DNA of 64,000 bases from Pseudomonadota bacterium (GCA_021847995.1 JAJZNE010000008.1:1-64000); one strand, 5' to 3'; positions 53,651 to 63,345 are shown, counted from the stretch's first letter. The notes: generated by a model from the letters alone, not told the origin. A program made the numbers and translations.

Positions 53651-55435
53651 TCAGCGGCCCGGCAGCAGGGAATCGATCGCCTGGCGGGCAGCGCCGGCGA
53701 TCATGCTGCCCTCCTCCGGATCGCCCTTGAGCAGGGTCGAGGTGAACTTCTTCGCCTGATCGAGCGTGATGTGCGGCGGCAGCGGCGGCACGTTCGGGTC
53801 GGTCTTGACCTCCAGCACGACCGGCCGGTCGGCGGACAGCGCCTCCTCCCACGCCGACGCCATCCGATCGGGATGATCGACGAAGATGCCGCGCAGGCCG
53901 ATCAGCTCGGCAAACCGGTGGTAGGGGACGTCGGGGATCCTCTGGGAGGCTTCAAACTTCGGGTCACCCGACATCACCCGCTGTTCCCATGTCACCTGGT
54001 TGAGATCCTGGTTGTTGAACACGCAGACGCACCAGCGCGGGTTCGACCAGGCCTTCCAGTATTTGGCGACGGTGATCAGCTCGGCCATGTTGTTCATCTG
54101 CATCGCCCCGTCGCCGACCAGGGCGATCACCGGCCGGCTCGGATGGGCGATCTTGGCGGCGATGGCATAGGGCACGGCGGCGCCCATCGAGGCGAGGCCG
54201 CCGGACAGCGAGCACATCATGCCACGGCGGATCTTGAGGTCGCGCGCATACCAGTTGGCACAGGACCCGGAATCGCTGGTGATGATCGCCCCCTCCGGCA
54301 GGCGCGGGGAAAGTTCCCAGGTGACGCGCTGCGGGTTGACCGGGTGTGCGGTGGCCATCGCGCGCCCTTGCAGCACGCGCCACCACTCGGCGACCTCGTT
54401 TTCGATCTGGCGGCGCCAGGCGCGGTCGGTCTTCTGGTCCAGCATCGGCAGCAGCAGCTTCAGTGTCTCCGCGCTGTCGCCTTGCAGGTTCACGTCCATC
54501 GGGTAGCGCAGGCTGAGCATGCCCGGGTCGATGTCGATCTGGACGCCGCGCGCCGCCCCCTCCTTCGGCAGGAATTCGGAATAGGGGAAGCCGGAGCCAA
54601 TCATCAGCAGCGTGTCGCACCCCATCATCATATCGTAGCTCGGCTTGGTGCCGAGCAGGCCGATCGAACCGGTGACGAAGGGCAGATCGTCGGGCACCGA
54701 GGCCTTGCCGAGCAGCGCCTTGGCGATGCCGGCGCCGAGCTTCTCGGCGACCGCGATCACCTCGTCGGTCGCGTGCAGCGCGCCGGCGCCGGCAAGGATG
54801 GCGATCTTGCGGCCGCTGTTCAGAATCTCGGCTGCCTGGCGCAGGTCGTTCTCGTGCGGCACCACCCGCGGCGGCGTGTAGCCGATGCCGGAATGCACCG
54901 TGCCGTGCTTGCGCGGCGGTTCCTCGTAGGGCATTTCCTGCAGATCGTTGGGCAGCACCAGCGCGGTCACCCGGCGCTGGCCGACGGCGATGCGGACGGC
55001 GCGATCGACGAGGTGGCGCACCTGGGCGGGGGCACTTGCCTGATGCACGAAGGCGCCGGCCACGTCCTTGTACATGCTGACGACATCGACTTCCTGCTGG
55101 TAGTGGCCGCCGACCGCGGTGCGGGCCTGCTGGCCGGCGATCGCCAGCACCGGCATGTGGTCCATGCGCGCGTCATAAAGCCCGGTGATCAGGTGCGAGG
55201 CGCCCGGCCCGGACGTTGCCATGCAGACGCCGAGACCGCCGGTGAACTTGGCATAGGCGGAGGCCATGAATGCGGCCATTTCCTCATGGCGGACCTGGAT
55301 CAGTTCGATGCCGCCGCCGAAGCGGTTGAGCGCGCCGAGCAGGCCGTTGATGCCGTCGCCCGGATAGCCGAAGACGCGCCGCACGCCCCAGGCATGGAGA
55401 CGTTCCCAGAAGAAATCGCCGACCGTCTTGCTCAT
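53651..55435 (-). CDS. Thiamine-diphosphate enzyme of the pyruvate oxidase/acetolactate synthase family
   Basis: A 594-residue protein. The N-terminal domain has VFGYPGDGINGLLGAL and the activating Glu in QVRHEEMAAFMA. A Rossmann-like middle (ILAGAGAL, GSIGLLGTKPSYDMM) follows. The C-terminal ThDP site is VGDGAMQMNNMAEL ... VFNNQDLNQVTWEQR. It resembles YdaP-type 'thiamine pyrophosphate-requiring proteins' and pyruvate oxidase (PoxB), which make acetate or acetyl phosphate from pyruvate. The PoxB C-terminal membrane-binding peptide is not recognisable. It heads the five-gene operon that ends with the GMC oxidoreductase. Confidence 0.87.
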   Translation of the reverse strand: MSKTVGDFFWERLHAWGVRRVFGYPGDGINGLLGALNRFGGGIELIQVRHEEMAAFMASAYAKFTGGLGVCMATSGPGASHLITGLYDARMDHMPVLAIAGQQARTAVGGHYQQEVDVVSMYKDVAGAFVHQASAPAQVRHLVDRAVRIAVGQRRVTALVLPNDLQEMPYEEPPRKHGTVHSGIGYTPPRVVPHENDLRQAAEILNSGRKIAILAGAGALHATDEVIAVAEKLGAGIAKALLGKASVPDDLPFVTGSIGLLGTKPSYDMMMGCDTLLMIGSGFPYSEFLPKEGAARGVQIDIDPGMLSLRYPMDVNLQGDSAETLKLLLPMLDQKTDRAWRRQIENEVAEWWRVLQGRAMATAHPVNPQRVTWELSPRLPEGAIITSDSGSCANWYARDLKIRRGMMCSLSGGLASMGAAVPYAIAAKIAHPSRPVIALVGDGAMQMNNMAELITVAKYWKAWSNPRWCVCVFNNQDLNQVTWEQRVMSGDPKFEASQRIPDVPYHRFAELIGLRGIFVDHPDRMASAWEEALSADRPVVLEVKTDPNVPPLPPHITLDQAKKFTSTLLKGDPEEGSMIAGAARQAIDSLLPGR

Positions 55436-55719
55436 TGTCTGCCGCATCCGTGCTGAAAGAGGAAGGCTGAAGGAAGGGGGCGTGGGGCGGGGGAAGAGCG
55501 GGGAGTGGGCCGCCCGACCGCCTGCCCTTGTGCCGGCCTGAACGACGGGCCGAGGCAAGCTGTTGCGTGAACTTGCGGTCAGGGGGCGGAAGATCGCGGG
55601 ATCGTGCGGCGACGGCGGCGGCTGGCGCGGCGCCGCGCAGCGACCATGCCGGCCGCGATTGTGCCGGTCCGCTGGCGCCGGCATTGTCGCGTTCTCCCAC
55701 AGCCCCGGAACCGGTGCCG

Positions 55720-56892
55720 ATGACAGCTTCCGCCCTGGCCTCCGCCGGCAGCGCCCCCGCCGGTTCGGCGTTCGAGGTGCTGCGTGCCTTCACCCGCCTC
55801 GGCCTGACCAGTTTCGGCGGCCCGGTCGCGCATATCGGCTATTTCCGGGCCGAATTCGTGCAGCGCCGCCGCTGGCTCGACGACCGCGCGTTTTCCGATC
55901 TGGTCGCCCTGTGCCAGTTTCTTCCCGGCCCGGCCTCGAGCCAGACCGGGTTCGCGCTCGGGCTGATGCGGGCGGGGTTTCCCGGCGCGCTTGCCGCCTG
56001 GTTCGGCTTCACCCTGCCCTCGGCCGCGGCGCTGGTGCTGTTCGCCTACGGCGCCGGCGGCATCGCCGCGTCGGCGCAGGGGCAGGGCGTGCTGCACGGG
56101 CTGAAGCTGGTCGCGGTAGCCGTGGTGGCGCAGGCGGTGTGGGGCATGGCACGCACCCTCTGCCCGGACCGGCCGCGCGCCGCCATCGGCACGTTCGCGG
56201 CCGGGCTGCTGCTGCTCGCCCCCGGCCCCGCCGCGCAGCTCGGCGCGATCGTGTCGGGCGGCCTCGCCGGGCTGGCGTTGCCGGCGGCGGCGGCACTGCC
56301 GGCCGTACCGCTCGGTCTCAGTGTCCGGCGCGGGGTGGCAATGGCGTGTCTCGCGCTCTATGCCGTGCTGCTGGTGGCCCCGCTGCCGGTGCTGTTCGCC
56401 GCGTTCTACCGCAGCGGGGCGCTGGTGTTCGGCGGCGGCCATGTGGTGCTACCGCTGTTGCGCGATGCCGTGGTGGGGCGCGGCCTCCTCAGCGATGGCG
56501 CGTTCCTCGCCGGCTATGGCGCGGCGCAGGCGGTTCCCGGGCCGCTGTTCACCTTCGCGGCCTATCTCGGCGCCGTCGCCGCCGGGCTGCCGGGGGCGGT
56601 GGTGGCGCTGCTGGCGATCTTCCTGCCGGGCATGCTGGTGCTGCTCGGCACGCTGCCGTTCTGGGATGCACTGCGCGCCCACCCGCGCGCCCAGGCGGCG
56701 ATGCGCGGCATCAACGCGGCCGTGGTCGGCATCCTGGGGGCAGCGCTCTATACGCCGGTGTGGACCGGTGCAGTGCTGCGCCCGGCCGATCTGGCGGGGG
56801 CGCTGGTGGGGTTCGTGCTGCTGACGGTGTGGCGCGCGCCGCCGCTGCTTGTGGTGGCGCGGGGCGCCGCCGGCGGCGCGCTTGGCGTCTGA
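55720..56892 (+). CDS. chrA: Chromate efflux transporter ChrA
   Basis: A 390-residue long-chain ChrA with two homologous halves and about ten to twelve helices. Each half has the family pattern: FTRLGLTSFGGPVAHIGYFR then CQFLPGPASSQTGF, and ALVFGGGHVVLPLLRD then GYGAAQAVPGPLFTF. It exports chromate with proton coupling. ATG 55720 opens the conserved region. It is divergent from the TPP-enzyme operon and stands alone; chrB is not nearby. Confidence 0.92.
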   Translation: MTASALASAGSAPAGSAFEVLRAFTRLGLTSFGGPVAHIGYFRAEFVQRRRWLDDRAFSDLVALCQFLPGPASSQTGFALGLMRAGFPGALAAWFGFTLPSAAALVLFAYGAGGIAASAQGQGVLHGLKLVAVAVVAQAVWGMARTLCPDRPRAAIGTFAAGLLLLAPGPAAQLGAIVSGGLAGLALPAAAALPAVPLGLSVRRGVAMACLALYAVLLVAPLPVLFAAFYRSGALVFGGGHVVLPLLRDAVVGRGLLSDGAFLAGYGAAQAVPGPLFTFAAYLGAVAAGLPGAVVALLAIFLPGMLVLLGTLPFWDALRAHPRAQAAMRGINAAVVGILGAALYTPVWTGAVLRPADLAGALVGFVLLTVWRAPPLLVVARGAAGGALGV

Positions 56893-56894
56893 CG

Positions 56895-56939
56895 CCAAGC
56901 CACCGAAAGCCACCCTCTTCCGGTCGTTCGGTGGCTTGG
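56895..56939 (+). terminator. Strong hairpin after chrA
   Basis: A perfect 13 bp stem, CCAAGCCACCGAA (56895-56907) with TTCGGTGGCTTGG (56927-56939), lies 3 bases after the chrA stop with a 19-base loop. A smaller second hairpin follows (GGTGACCC 56998-57005 with GGGTCACC 57016-57023). There is no T run. Confidence 0.6.
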
Positions 56940-57104
56940 TACGCGCGCCGGGTTGGCGACCGGCGGCGGGCGAACGCAGGACACCATAACGGCCGAGGGT
57001 GACCCCATCCTTCATGGGTCACCGTCCGCGACGGCGGGTATGAGGCGCGGCTTGCCCGACCGGCGGGCGCCGCTATCCTGCCGCCAAAGGCGGGAGAGAG
57101 CGGC

Positions 57105-58682
57105 ATGACCTGGCGCAGCACGGTGTTCGGCCTGATGGCGCTGGTCATCCGCCTCGGCCTCGCCGGTGCGGCGGCGGCGCAGGGATCGGGCGGGACGGTC
57201 ACCACTGAAGCCGGCAGCCTCTCCGGTATCTGGCGCGACAATGCCGCCGTGCGGGCGTTCCTAGGCGTGCCGTTCGCCGCCCCGCCGGTGGGCGCGCTGC
57301 GCTGGCAGGCGCCGCAGCCGCTGCAACCGTGGCAGGGAGTGCGCGCGGCGGATGCCTTCGGCGCGCAATGCATGCAGAAGCCGCGCTCCCACACCTCCGT
57401 CTATTACCAGTATGCCGGGACGCAGCCGACCGCGGAGGATTGTCTCTATCTCAATATCTGGGCGCCGGCGGCCGAGCGGGCACATGACCTGCCGGTGATG
57501 GTGTGGCTCTATGGCGGCGGATTCCAGCAGGGATCGGCGGCGAACCCGGTGTTCGACGGCACCGCGCTGGCACGCCGCGGGGTGGTCGTGGTGACGGTGA
57601 ACTACCGCGTCGGCATCTTCGGCTTCTTCGCACATCCCGAGCTGGCTGCGGAATCGCCCGCGCATGCCTCGGGCAATTACGGGTTGCTCGATCAGATCGC
57701 AGCACTCCGCTGGGTGCAGCGCAACATCGCGGCATTCGGCGGCAATCCCGGCAATGTCACGCTGTTCGGCCAGTCCGCCGGCGCGGCCGCCGTCGATATG
57801 CTGATGGCAGCACCGCCGGCGCGCGGCCTGTTTCACCACGCGATCGCCGAGAGCTACGGTCTCTCCCGGCACATGCCGGGGCGGCAGGCGGCGGAGGCGC
57901 GGGGTGCGCAGCTTGCTGCGCAGCTCGGCGCGGAGGGGCTGGCTGCGCTGCGCGCCCTGCCGGCGGCGCGGCTGCTCGACGAGGGCGGGGCGTGGGGGCC
58001 GATCGTCGATGGCGCGGTGCTGCCCGACGACCTCTACGCGCTGTTCAGCGATGGGCGGGAGGCGGACGTGCCGCTGCTGACCGGCTGGAATGCCGATGAG
58101 GGAACCACCTTTCCCCACGCGATCACCCGCGCCGGCTATGAAAGCGGATTGCACCAGCGCTACGGCGAGGCCGTCGCCGCCGGGCTGCTCGCGATCTATC
58201 CGGCGCAGGACGATGCCTCCGCCACCACGGCGAGCGTGCGGATGTTCGGCGAAGGGCGACTGGCCTGGGGCGCGTGGAGTGCGGCGCGGCTGCACGCGCG
58301 CAACCATTTTCCCACCTATGTCTATTTCTTCAGCCATCCCCAGCCGATGCTGCCGGGCACAGGCTTCGACGAGACGGCGGGGGGGCTTGCGCTCGGCACC
58401 TTCCACAGTTCCGAATATCCCTACATCTTTGGCACGCTTTCGGTGCTGAGCCGGGCCTGGACCGGGGCGGACCGGGCGCTGTCGCAACTCTTCGGTGCCT
58501 ACTGGACGGCGTTCGCCGCCACCGGCACGCCGAATGCCGCCGGCCTCGGCTTCTGGCCTGCCTTCGACGGCAGCGCCGACAGCATCATGCGGCTGGGTGA
58601 TCAGGGCGGGGCGGGACCGGGCGCGGTGGTGGAGCGGTTGCGCGCGCTCGATGCGCTGGACGCACCGCAGGCGGCCAACTGA
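57105..58682 (+). CDS. Secreted carboxylesterase/lipase (type B)
   Basis: A 525-residue alpha/beta-hydrolase of the type-B carboxylesterase family with a signal peptide (cut near residue 25, AAAAQ). FLGVPFAAPPVG marks the N-terminus. The oxyanion loop is YGGGFQQG (136-143). Nucleophile Ser224 sits in FGQSAGA, the acid is probably the Glu in NADEGTTFP, and His is in TFHSSEYPY. It hydrolyses esters outside the cytoplasm; the substrate is unknown. Its 3' end overlaps the convergent membrane-protein gene by 82 bp. It has a ribosome site (GGGAGAG) before ATG 57105. Confidence 0.92.
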   Translation: MTWRSTVFGLMALVIRLGLAGAAAAQGSGGTVTTEAGSLSGIWRDNAAVRAFLGVPFAAPPVGALRWQAPQPLQPWQGVRAADAFGAQCMQKPRSHTSVYYQYAGTQPTAEDCLYLNIWAPAAERAHDLPVMVWLYGGGFQQGSAANPVFDGTALARRGVVVVTVNYRVGIFGFFAHPELAAESPAHASGNYGLLDQIAALRWVQRNIAAFGGNPGNVTLFGQSAGAAAVDMLMAAPPARGLFHHAIAESYGLSRHMPGRQAAEARGAQLAAQLGAEGLAALRALPAARLLDEGGAWGPIVDGAVLPDDLYALFSDGREADVPLLTGWNADEGTTFPHAITRAGYESGLHQRYGEAVAAGLLAIYPAQDDASATTASVRMFGEGRLAWGAWSAARLHARNHFPTYVYFFSHPQPMLPGTGFDETAGGLALGTFHSSEYPYIFGTLSVLSRAWTGADRALSQLFGAYWTAFAATGTPNAAGLGFWPAFDGSADSIMRLGDQGGAGPGAVVERLRALDALDAPQAAN

Positions 58683-60022
58683 CCGGCGGCGCGGGCGGCG
58701 AGCACGGCGGCGGGGGCGAACGCCATCAGCCAGGCGACGCGCGATTCGTAGCGGTCCTCCACGCCGGAGAGCGAGGCGGTGAGAAAGGCGTTGGCCAGCA
58801 CCGCGGCCAGCACCAGCGCGCAGAACGTCCAGCCGACCCGTTCGCGCCACGTCGTCGCCACCAGCCAGACCAGCGCCGCGAGCCCGGCCCAGGCACAGGC
58901 GAGCTGCACCGGCGCGCCGGTCCCGGCCAGCGCCGGCATGCGCCCGGCGGATTGCAGCGACGCCCGGTAGGCGCGCAGTTCGCGCGCCGGGAAGAAGCGG
59001 GCGATCACCGGCGCCGGCCCCGGCGTGCCCGGCCACGGCGTCAGCACGTCGCGCAGCCAGAGATGGCCGAACAGATGGAACGTGTTGCCGAACGCCGCGG
59101 CGGCGACCGCGCGCGGTTGGTTCAGGATGGTGCCGCGCACGATGGCGCCCGCTTCCGGCGCCCAGCCCTCGGCACCGCCGAGGTCGCGGGCGATCAGGTC
59201 GCGGTGCCAGAGGAACTCGTTGCCGCCGGCGCCGACCTGATCGAGATAGGGACAGATCCGGAAATGCCGCACCGGACAGGCGGTGGCCAGATAGGCCTGG
59301 GCGGTACGATCGCCGAGCATGCGCGCGGCGGCGACGACGCTGCCGTAGGGCGCGAGCGTCGGCGTGCGGTGCGCCACCAGGTTGACCAGGATGAGCAGCA
59401 GCGCCGCCGTGGCCGGCGCCACCACCATGCGGGCGAACGCCGCCAGCCCGGCGCGCCGCCCCGCCGCCGCCGCCGCCAGCACGCCGCCGAGCAGCGCGAG
59501 GCCGAAGCCGAGCGGCACATGCGACAGATGCACCGACACCGCGCCGATCGCGAGCAGCCACAGATAGCGCCGTTCCCACCGCCCGAGCACGCCGAAGCCG
59601 AGCAGCCATGATGCCAGCACAACGACGCCGGTGAAGACGTCGGTGGTGAGCAGGCTGGCGAACCACGGCAGGCTGGTGGTGGCAGCAAGCAGGGCGCAGG
59701 CCGCCAGCACCGGCAGCTTCCCGGCCCAGCCAAACTGGCGCAGCACCAGCCAGATGAGATGGGCGACGATCCCCGCCTGCACCAGCACCGGCGGCCACAG
59801 GCTGAGCCGCCAATCCGTCGCCAGCAGGAAAAAGCTGTAGAACGGCGGCGCGTTCCAGCCGACGAAAAGCTGCAATGCCTGGGCGAGATAGTTGCCGGTG
59901 TCGGCGAACACCAGCGGATAGCCGTTGAGCACCGCCGGCCAGCACAGCAGCAGCGCGCCCGCCAGGATGCCGCTCCACGCCCGTCCTGCCGCCATCCGGT
60001 CTGCCGCTTCAAGCTGCCCCAT
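58601..60022 (-). CDS. Polytopic membrane protein, possibly a GT-C-like glycosyltransferase
   Basis: A 473-residue protein with about eleven hydrophobic segments. The first loop (FADTGNYLAQALQLFVGWNA) has the D-x-x-x-Y pattern seen near the N-terminus of membrane glycosyltransferases of the GT-C fold, and a long periplasmic loop follows (CPVRHFRICPYLDQVGAGGN). No family is firmly recognised. The end, a Ser/Ala/Pro-rich tail past residue 455, overlaps the esterase gene by 82 bp and may be dispensable. Confidence 0.72.
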   Translation of the reverse strand: MGQLEAADRMAAGRAWSGILAGALLLCWPAVLNGYPLVFADTGNYLAQALQLFVGWNAPPFYSFFLLATDWRLSLWPPVLVQAGIVAHLIWLVLRQFGWAGKLPVLAACALLAATTSLPWFASLLTTDVFTGVVVLASWLLGFGVLGRWERRYLWLLAIGAVSVHLSHVPLGFGLALLGGVLAAAAAGRRAGLAAFARMVVAPATAALLLILVNLVAHRTPTLAPYGSVVAAARMLGDRTAQAYLATACPVRHFRICPYLDQVGAGGNEFLWHRDLIARDLGGAEGWAPEAGAIVRGTILNQPRAVAAAAFGNTFHLFGHLWLRDVLTPWPGTPGPAPVIARFFPARELRAYRASLQSAGRMPALAGTGAPVQLACAWAGLAALVWLVATTWRERVGWTFCALVLAAVLANAFLTASLSGVEDRYESRVAWLMAFAPAAVLAARAAGQLAACGASSASSARNRSTTAPGPAPP

Positions 60023-60124
60023 CCGGGCAGCAACGCGGAGGGCGCGGCGGGGTGCGGCGCCGGCGGCTCACAACACGTTGCGCCCTGCCGCCGGCGGGGA
60101 GTACGTTCGCGGCGCGGCGTGCCT

Positions 60125-61156
60125 TCAGTGTCCGGAGAAGTCGATCACGGCGGCAAAGCCGCTCTCGGTGCCGAAGGCGAGCCGGCTGCCGTCGGTGTTC
60201 CAGGCCAGCGCCGAGACCGCGCCGCGGCCCGGCCCGGCGACCGGCAGCAGCCGTCCGCTGCCGATATCGGCCAGCACCACCATGCCGTCGGCGAAGCCCG
60301 CCGCCACCGCCTCGTGCTGCGGATGGCAGGCGGCATCGGTGCAGAGGACCGTGGCGCCGCCGGCGAGTTCGGTCGGCGCCTTGCCCATCGGGCCGCCGCC
60401 GAAGAACGGCCACAGCACCACCGACTCCGCCCCCGACGTCGCCAGCCACCTGCCGCCGCGGCTGAACGACAGCGCCCGCGTCTTGGCGGGATAGCCGCTC
60501 ATGCGCATGTGCTGCCCGTCGGAAAGCCGCCAGCCGTGCAGTGCATTCTCCTGCATCGCGGTGATGACGCTGTCGCCGTCGGGGCTGATCGCGATGCCGA
60601 CATGGCTGCCCTTCCATTCCAGCAGCCGCGGATTGTCGCTGCGGGAGGCGACGAACCACAGGCTCGCGCCATTGTAATGGCTCGCCGCCACGCGCTTGCC
60701 GCGGGCATCGAAGACGAGGCCGGTGACGCTGGAAGGATGCGACAGCGTCTTCAGGCGCGCGCCGGCCGCATCGAACAGATGCACCTGCCGGCCGACTGCG
60801 GCGGCGAGCAGCGCCGCCCTGCCGTCGCTGAAACTCGCGACATGCTCCACCCATTTCATGCCGAATGTCGCGAGTTCGGTGACCCGGCCGTCGGCGCCGG
60901 CGCGCACGAGGCGCCCGTCATCGCCGCCGGAGACGAAGCCGGCGGGAACAACGTCGGGGGCGAGCGCCAGCGTGCCGCCGTCATGCGCGGCGATGCTGTG
61001 CCACGCGCCGCCGCGCAGCGTCCGGATCGTCCCGTCGCCGAGCGCGAAGCCGGGCACGCCGCTGCGGTCGAAGCAGGCGGCGACGACGAAGGCATCGAAC
61101 GTCGCATGCGTGCCGCGTGCGTCGAGCAGATGGTCGGGGGAAATGGTCTGGCTCAT
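60125..61156 (-). CDS. WD40-repeat protein
   Basis: A 343-residue beta-propeller protein. About seven blades can be marked by repeated endings such as GFVSGGDDGRLVRAGADGRV, GIAISPDGDSVITAMQENAL, ALSFSRGGRWLATSGAESVV and ALAWNTDGSRLAFGTESGF. The Gly-His and Trp-Asp ends are degenerate. It has no signal peptide, so it is cytoplasmic. It lies 31 bp downstream of the CobW GTPase gene in the same direction, a pairing I recall from other alphaproteobacteria. It may be a metal-chaperone partner or scaffold. Confidence 0.87.
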   Translation of the reverse strand: MSQTISPDHLLDARGTHATFDAFVVAACFDRSGVPGFALGDGTIRTLRGGAWHSIAAHDGGTLALAPDVVPAGFVSGGDDGRLVRAGADGRVTELATFGMKWVEHVASFSDGRAALLAAAVGRQVHLFDAAGARLKTLSHPSSVTGLVFDARGKRVAASHYNGASLWFVASRSDNPRLLEWKGSHVGIAISPDGDSVITAMQENALHGWRLSDGQHMRMSGYPAKTRALSFSRGGRWLATSGAESVVLWPFFGGGPMGKAPTELAGGATVLCTDAACHPQHEAVAAGFADGMVVLADIGSGRLLPVAGPGRGAVSALAWNTDGSRLAFGTESGFAAVIDFSGH

Positions 61157-61187
61157 CCTGTACGTTTCCCGATGGCGCGCCCGTCCG

Positions 61188-62183
61188 TCAGGACGGGTTC
61201 GACGCCGCCACCTGGCAGGATTCGAAGCCCCGGCGGAGCTGCGGGCGGTTGAGGTTGCGGCCGATGAAGACGATGCGGCTGCGGCGCGGCTCGCCGTCCT
61301 TCCAGGGGCCGACGAAGTCGCCGTCGGCCATCATGTGCACCGCCTGGAAGGCGAATTTGCGCGGCTCCTCCGGGTAGGCCAGGATGCCCTTGGTGCGCAG
61401 CAGGTTCTGGCCTTCGGCGGCGAGCAGTGCGCCGATCCAGGCGTTGAACTTCTCCGGATCGATCGGCCGCGCCGCCTCGAAGCTCATCGAGGCGACGTCC
61501 TCGTTGTGTTCGTGCGCATCGTCCTCCAGGAAAGCGGGCGCGTGCGCGAGCACGCGGTCGAGGTCGAAGGCGCCCTGCTCCAGCACGGCCGTGACCGGCA
61601 CGTTGCCGCGCACCGCGTGGTGGATCGCGGCGGCCGGATTGATCGCGCGGATGCGCGCCTCCACCGCGGCGCGTTCCTCCGGCGTCACCAGATCGGTCTT
61701 GTTCAGCACGATCACGTCGGCGAACGCGATCTGATCCTCCGCCTCGCGGCTGTCGGCGAGGCGGGCCGGCAGGTTGCGGGCATCGACGACGGTGACGATG
61801 GCATCGAGCCGCGTCTTCGCCCGCACCGTCTCATCGACGAAGAAGGTCTGCGCCACCGGCGCGGGATTGGCGAGGCCGGTGGTCTCGATGATGATGCCGT
61901 CGAAGCGGCCGCGCCGCTTCATCAGACCGCCGACGATGCGGATCAGGTCGCCGCGCACGGTGCAGCAGATGCAGCCGTTGTTCATCTCGAACACTTCCTC
62001 GTCGCTGTCCACGACGAGGTCGTTATCGACGCCGAGCTCCCCGAACTCGTTGACCACGACGGCATAGCGCCGTCCGTGCTGTTCCGAGAGGATGCGGTTG
62101 AGCAGCGTCGTCTTGCCGGCGCCGAGATAGCCGGTCAGCACGGTGACGGGAACGAGGTCGGACTGGACGGCGGTTTCGGACAT
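61188..62183 (-). CDS. CobW-type GTPase, likely zinc metallochaperone
   Basis: A 331-residue G3E GTPase. Walker A is [11 protein letters not shown] (18-28), the metal-binding GCICC is at 70-74, ETTGLANP follows, and the guanine motif NKTD lies near 158. A charged stretch DDAHEHNED with two histidines comes before the C-terminal CobW domain ([19 protein letters not shown]). GCICC proteins deliver zinc, or in some cases cobalt, to client enzymes. A zinc-responsive Zur site was not seen. The client is unknown. It starts the two-gene operon with the WD40 gene. Confidence 0.93.
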   Translation of the reverse strand: MSETAVQSDLVPVTVLTGYLGAGKTTLLNRILSEQHGRRYAVVVNEFGELGVDNDLVVDSDEEVFEMNNGCICCTVRGDLIRIVGGLMKRRGRFDGIIIETTGLANPAPVAQTFFVDETVRAKTRLDAIVTVVDARNLPARLADSREAEDQIAFADVIVLNKTDLVTPEERAAVEARIRAINPAAAIHHAVRGNVPVTAVLEQGAFDLDRVLAHAPAFLEDDAHEHNEDVASMSFEAARPIDPEKFNAWIGALLAAEGQNLLRTKGILAYPEEPRKFAFQAVHMMADGDFVGPWKDGEPRRSRIVFIGRNLNRPQLRRGFESCQVAASNPS

Positions 62184-62219
62184 GGTGCTCTCGCTCGCGG
62201 TCGGGACCAGGGAAACCGG

Positions 62220-63335
62220 TCATATAGGGGCGGCGGCGCGCTGCGGCCATGCCGCGAGCGTACGGCGGCGCAGCGCCGCCAGCGTGGCCGCGGCGTATGC
62301 CACATCGAAGCCGGCCGCCCGCTGCCGCCCGGCAGCGGCGAGCGCGCGGCGGCGCGCCGGATCGGCGGCCAATGCGACGATGGCGGCGGCGAGCGCCTCC
62401 GGATCGTCGGGGTCGATCGGGACCGCCGCGTCGCCGGTCACTTCAGGCAGGCCGCCGCGCGGCGCGCACAGCAGGGCCGCCCCGCTCGCCATCGCTTCCA
62501 GCGCGGTCAGGCCGAACGGCTCCGGCCAGCGGCTTGGCACCACCACGATCGCCGCCCGCGCCATCGCCGCCAGCACGTCCCGGTGCGGCTGCCAGCCCGG
62601 CATGGCGATGCCGGCCGCCGCTGCCTCGGCCCGCAGGGCGCGCACGAACGCCGTTTCCGGGCTGGCGCGGCCGAAACGGTCGGCGCCGAGCAGCACCGCG
62701 CGCCAGCCCGGCAGCGCCGGCAGCGCCCGCGCGCAGGCCCGCACGAAGGCATCCGCGCCCTTGTCCGGCACCACCCGGCCGGCGAACAGGATGGTGTTAT
62801 CCCGCGCCGCCGCGGTGGGCAGCCGCGCCAGGTCGAGACAATTGGGCAGCACCGGCACCTCGGCGCCGTCCGCCAGCCCCTCCATGAGCCGCCGGCGCAG
62901 CCAGGCGGAGACCGTCACCACCTGCGCCAGCCGCGCCAGCAGGCGGGCGCGCTCGGCGGGGCTGCGGGCGCCGCGCATGCCCTGCGGATCGTTGTGCAGG
63001 AACAGGCTGACCGGCACGGACGGCAGGGCACGCGCCAGAAGCAGGGCGAGTTCCGGATGGTTATGCACCTCGATCAGCGCCGGCCGGGCGCGGCCCAGCG
63101 TGCGCGCGAGCGCCGCGGCGAAGCGGCGCGTCTGGCCGCCGAGCAGGCGTGCCGGGCGGACCGGCGTGAACGGCACGTCGGCGAACGGGGAAGCGGTCGG
63201 CGTGCCGAACACGCGCGCCGCGAACCCCTCCGTTCCGGCGGCCAGCATGCGGACGACGAGGCCGATCGCGCCGGTCGCCTCGGGTGAGAAAGCCTCGCGC
63301 GGCGGCAGGACGATCGCGACCTCATCGGACGGCAT
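62220..63335 (-). CDS. Glycosyltransferase family 4 protein
   Basis: A 371-residue GT-B glycosyltransferase. The acceptor half contains the conserved GAIGLVVRMLA and VEVHNHPELALLLAR-like region (IEVHNHPE). The donor half begins NTILFAGRVVPDKGADAFV and carries the GT4 signature VVPSRWPEPFGLTALEAMASG. It probably adds a hexose in capsule, LPS or exopolysaccharide synthesis. ATG 63335 lies directly downstream of the hairpin element at 63346-63453. The open frame extends further upstream through the repeat, but that part is not family-like. Confidence 0.88.
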   Translation of the reverse strand: MPSDEVAIVLPPREAFSPEATGAIGLVVRMLAAGTEGFAARVFGTPTASPFADVPFTPVRPARLLGGQTRRFAAALARTLGRARPALIEVHNHPELALLLARALPSVPVSLFLHNDPQGMRGARSPAERARLLARLAQVVTVSAWLRRRLMEGLADGAEVPVLPNCLDLARLPTAAARDNTILFAGRVVPDKGADAFVRACARALPALPGWRAVLLGADRFGRASPETAFVRALRAEAAAAGIAMPGWQPHRDVLAAMARAAIVVVPSRWPEPFGLTALEAMASGAALLCAPRGGLPEVTGDAAVPIDPDDPEALAAAIVALAADPARRRALAAAGRQRAAGFDVAYAAATLAALRRRTLAAWPQRAAAPI

Positions 63336-63345
63336 GGCGGCGACA

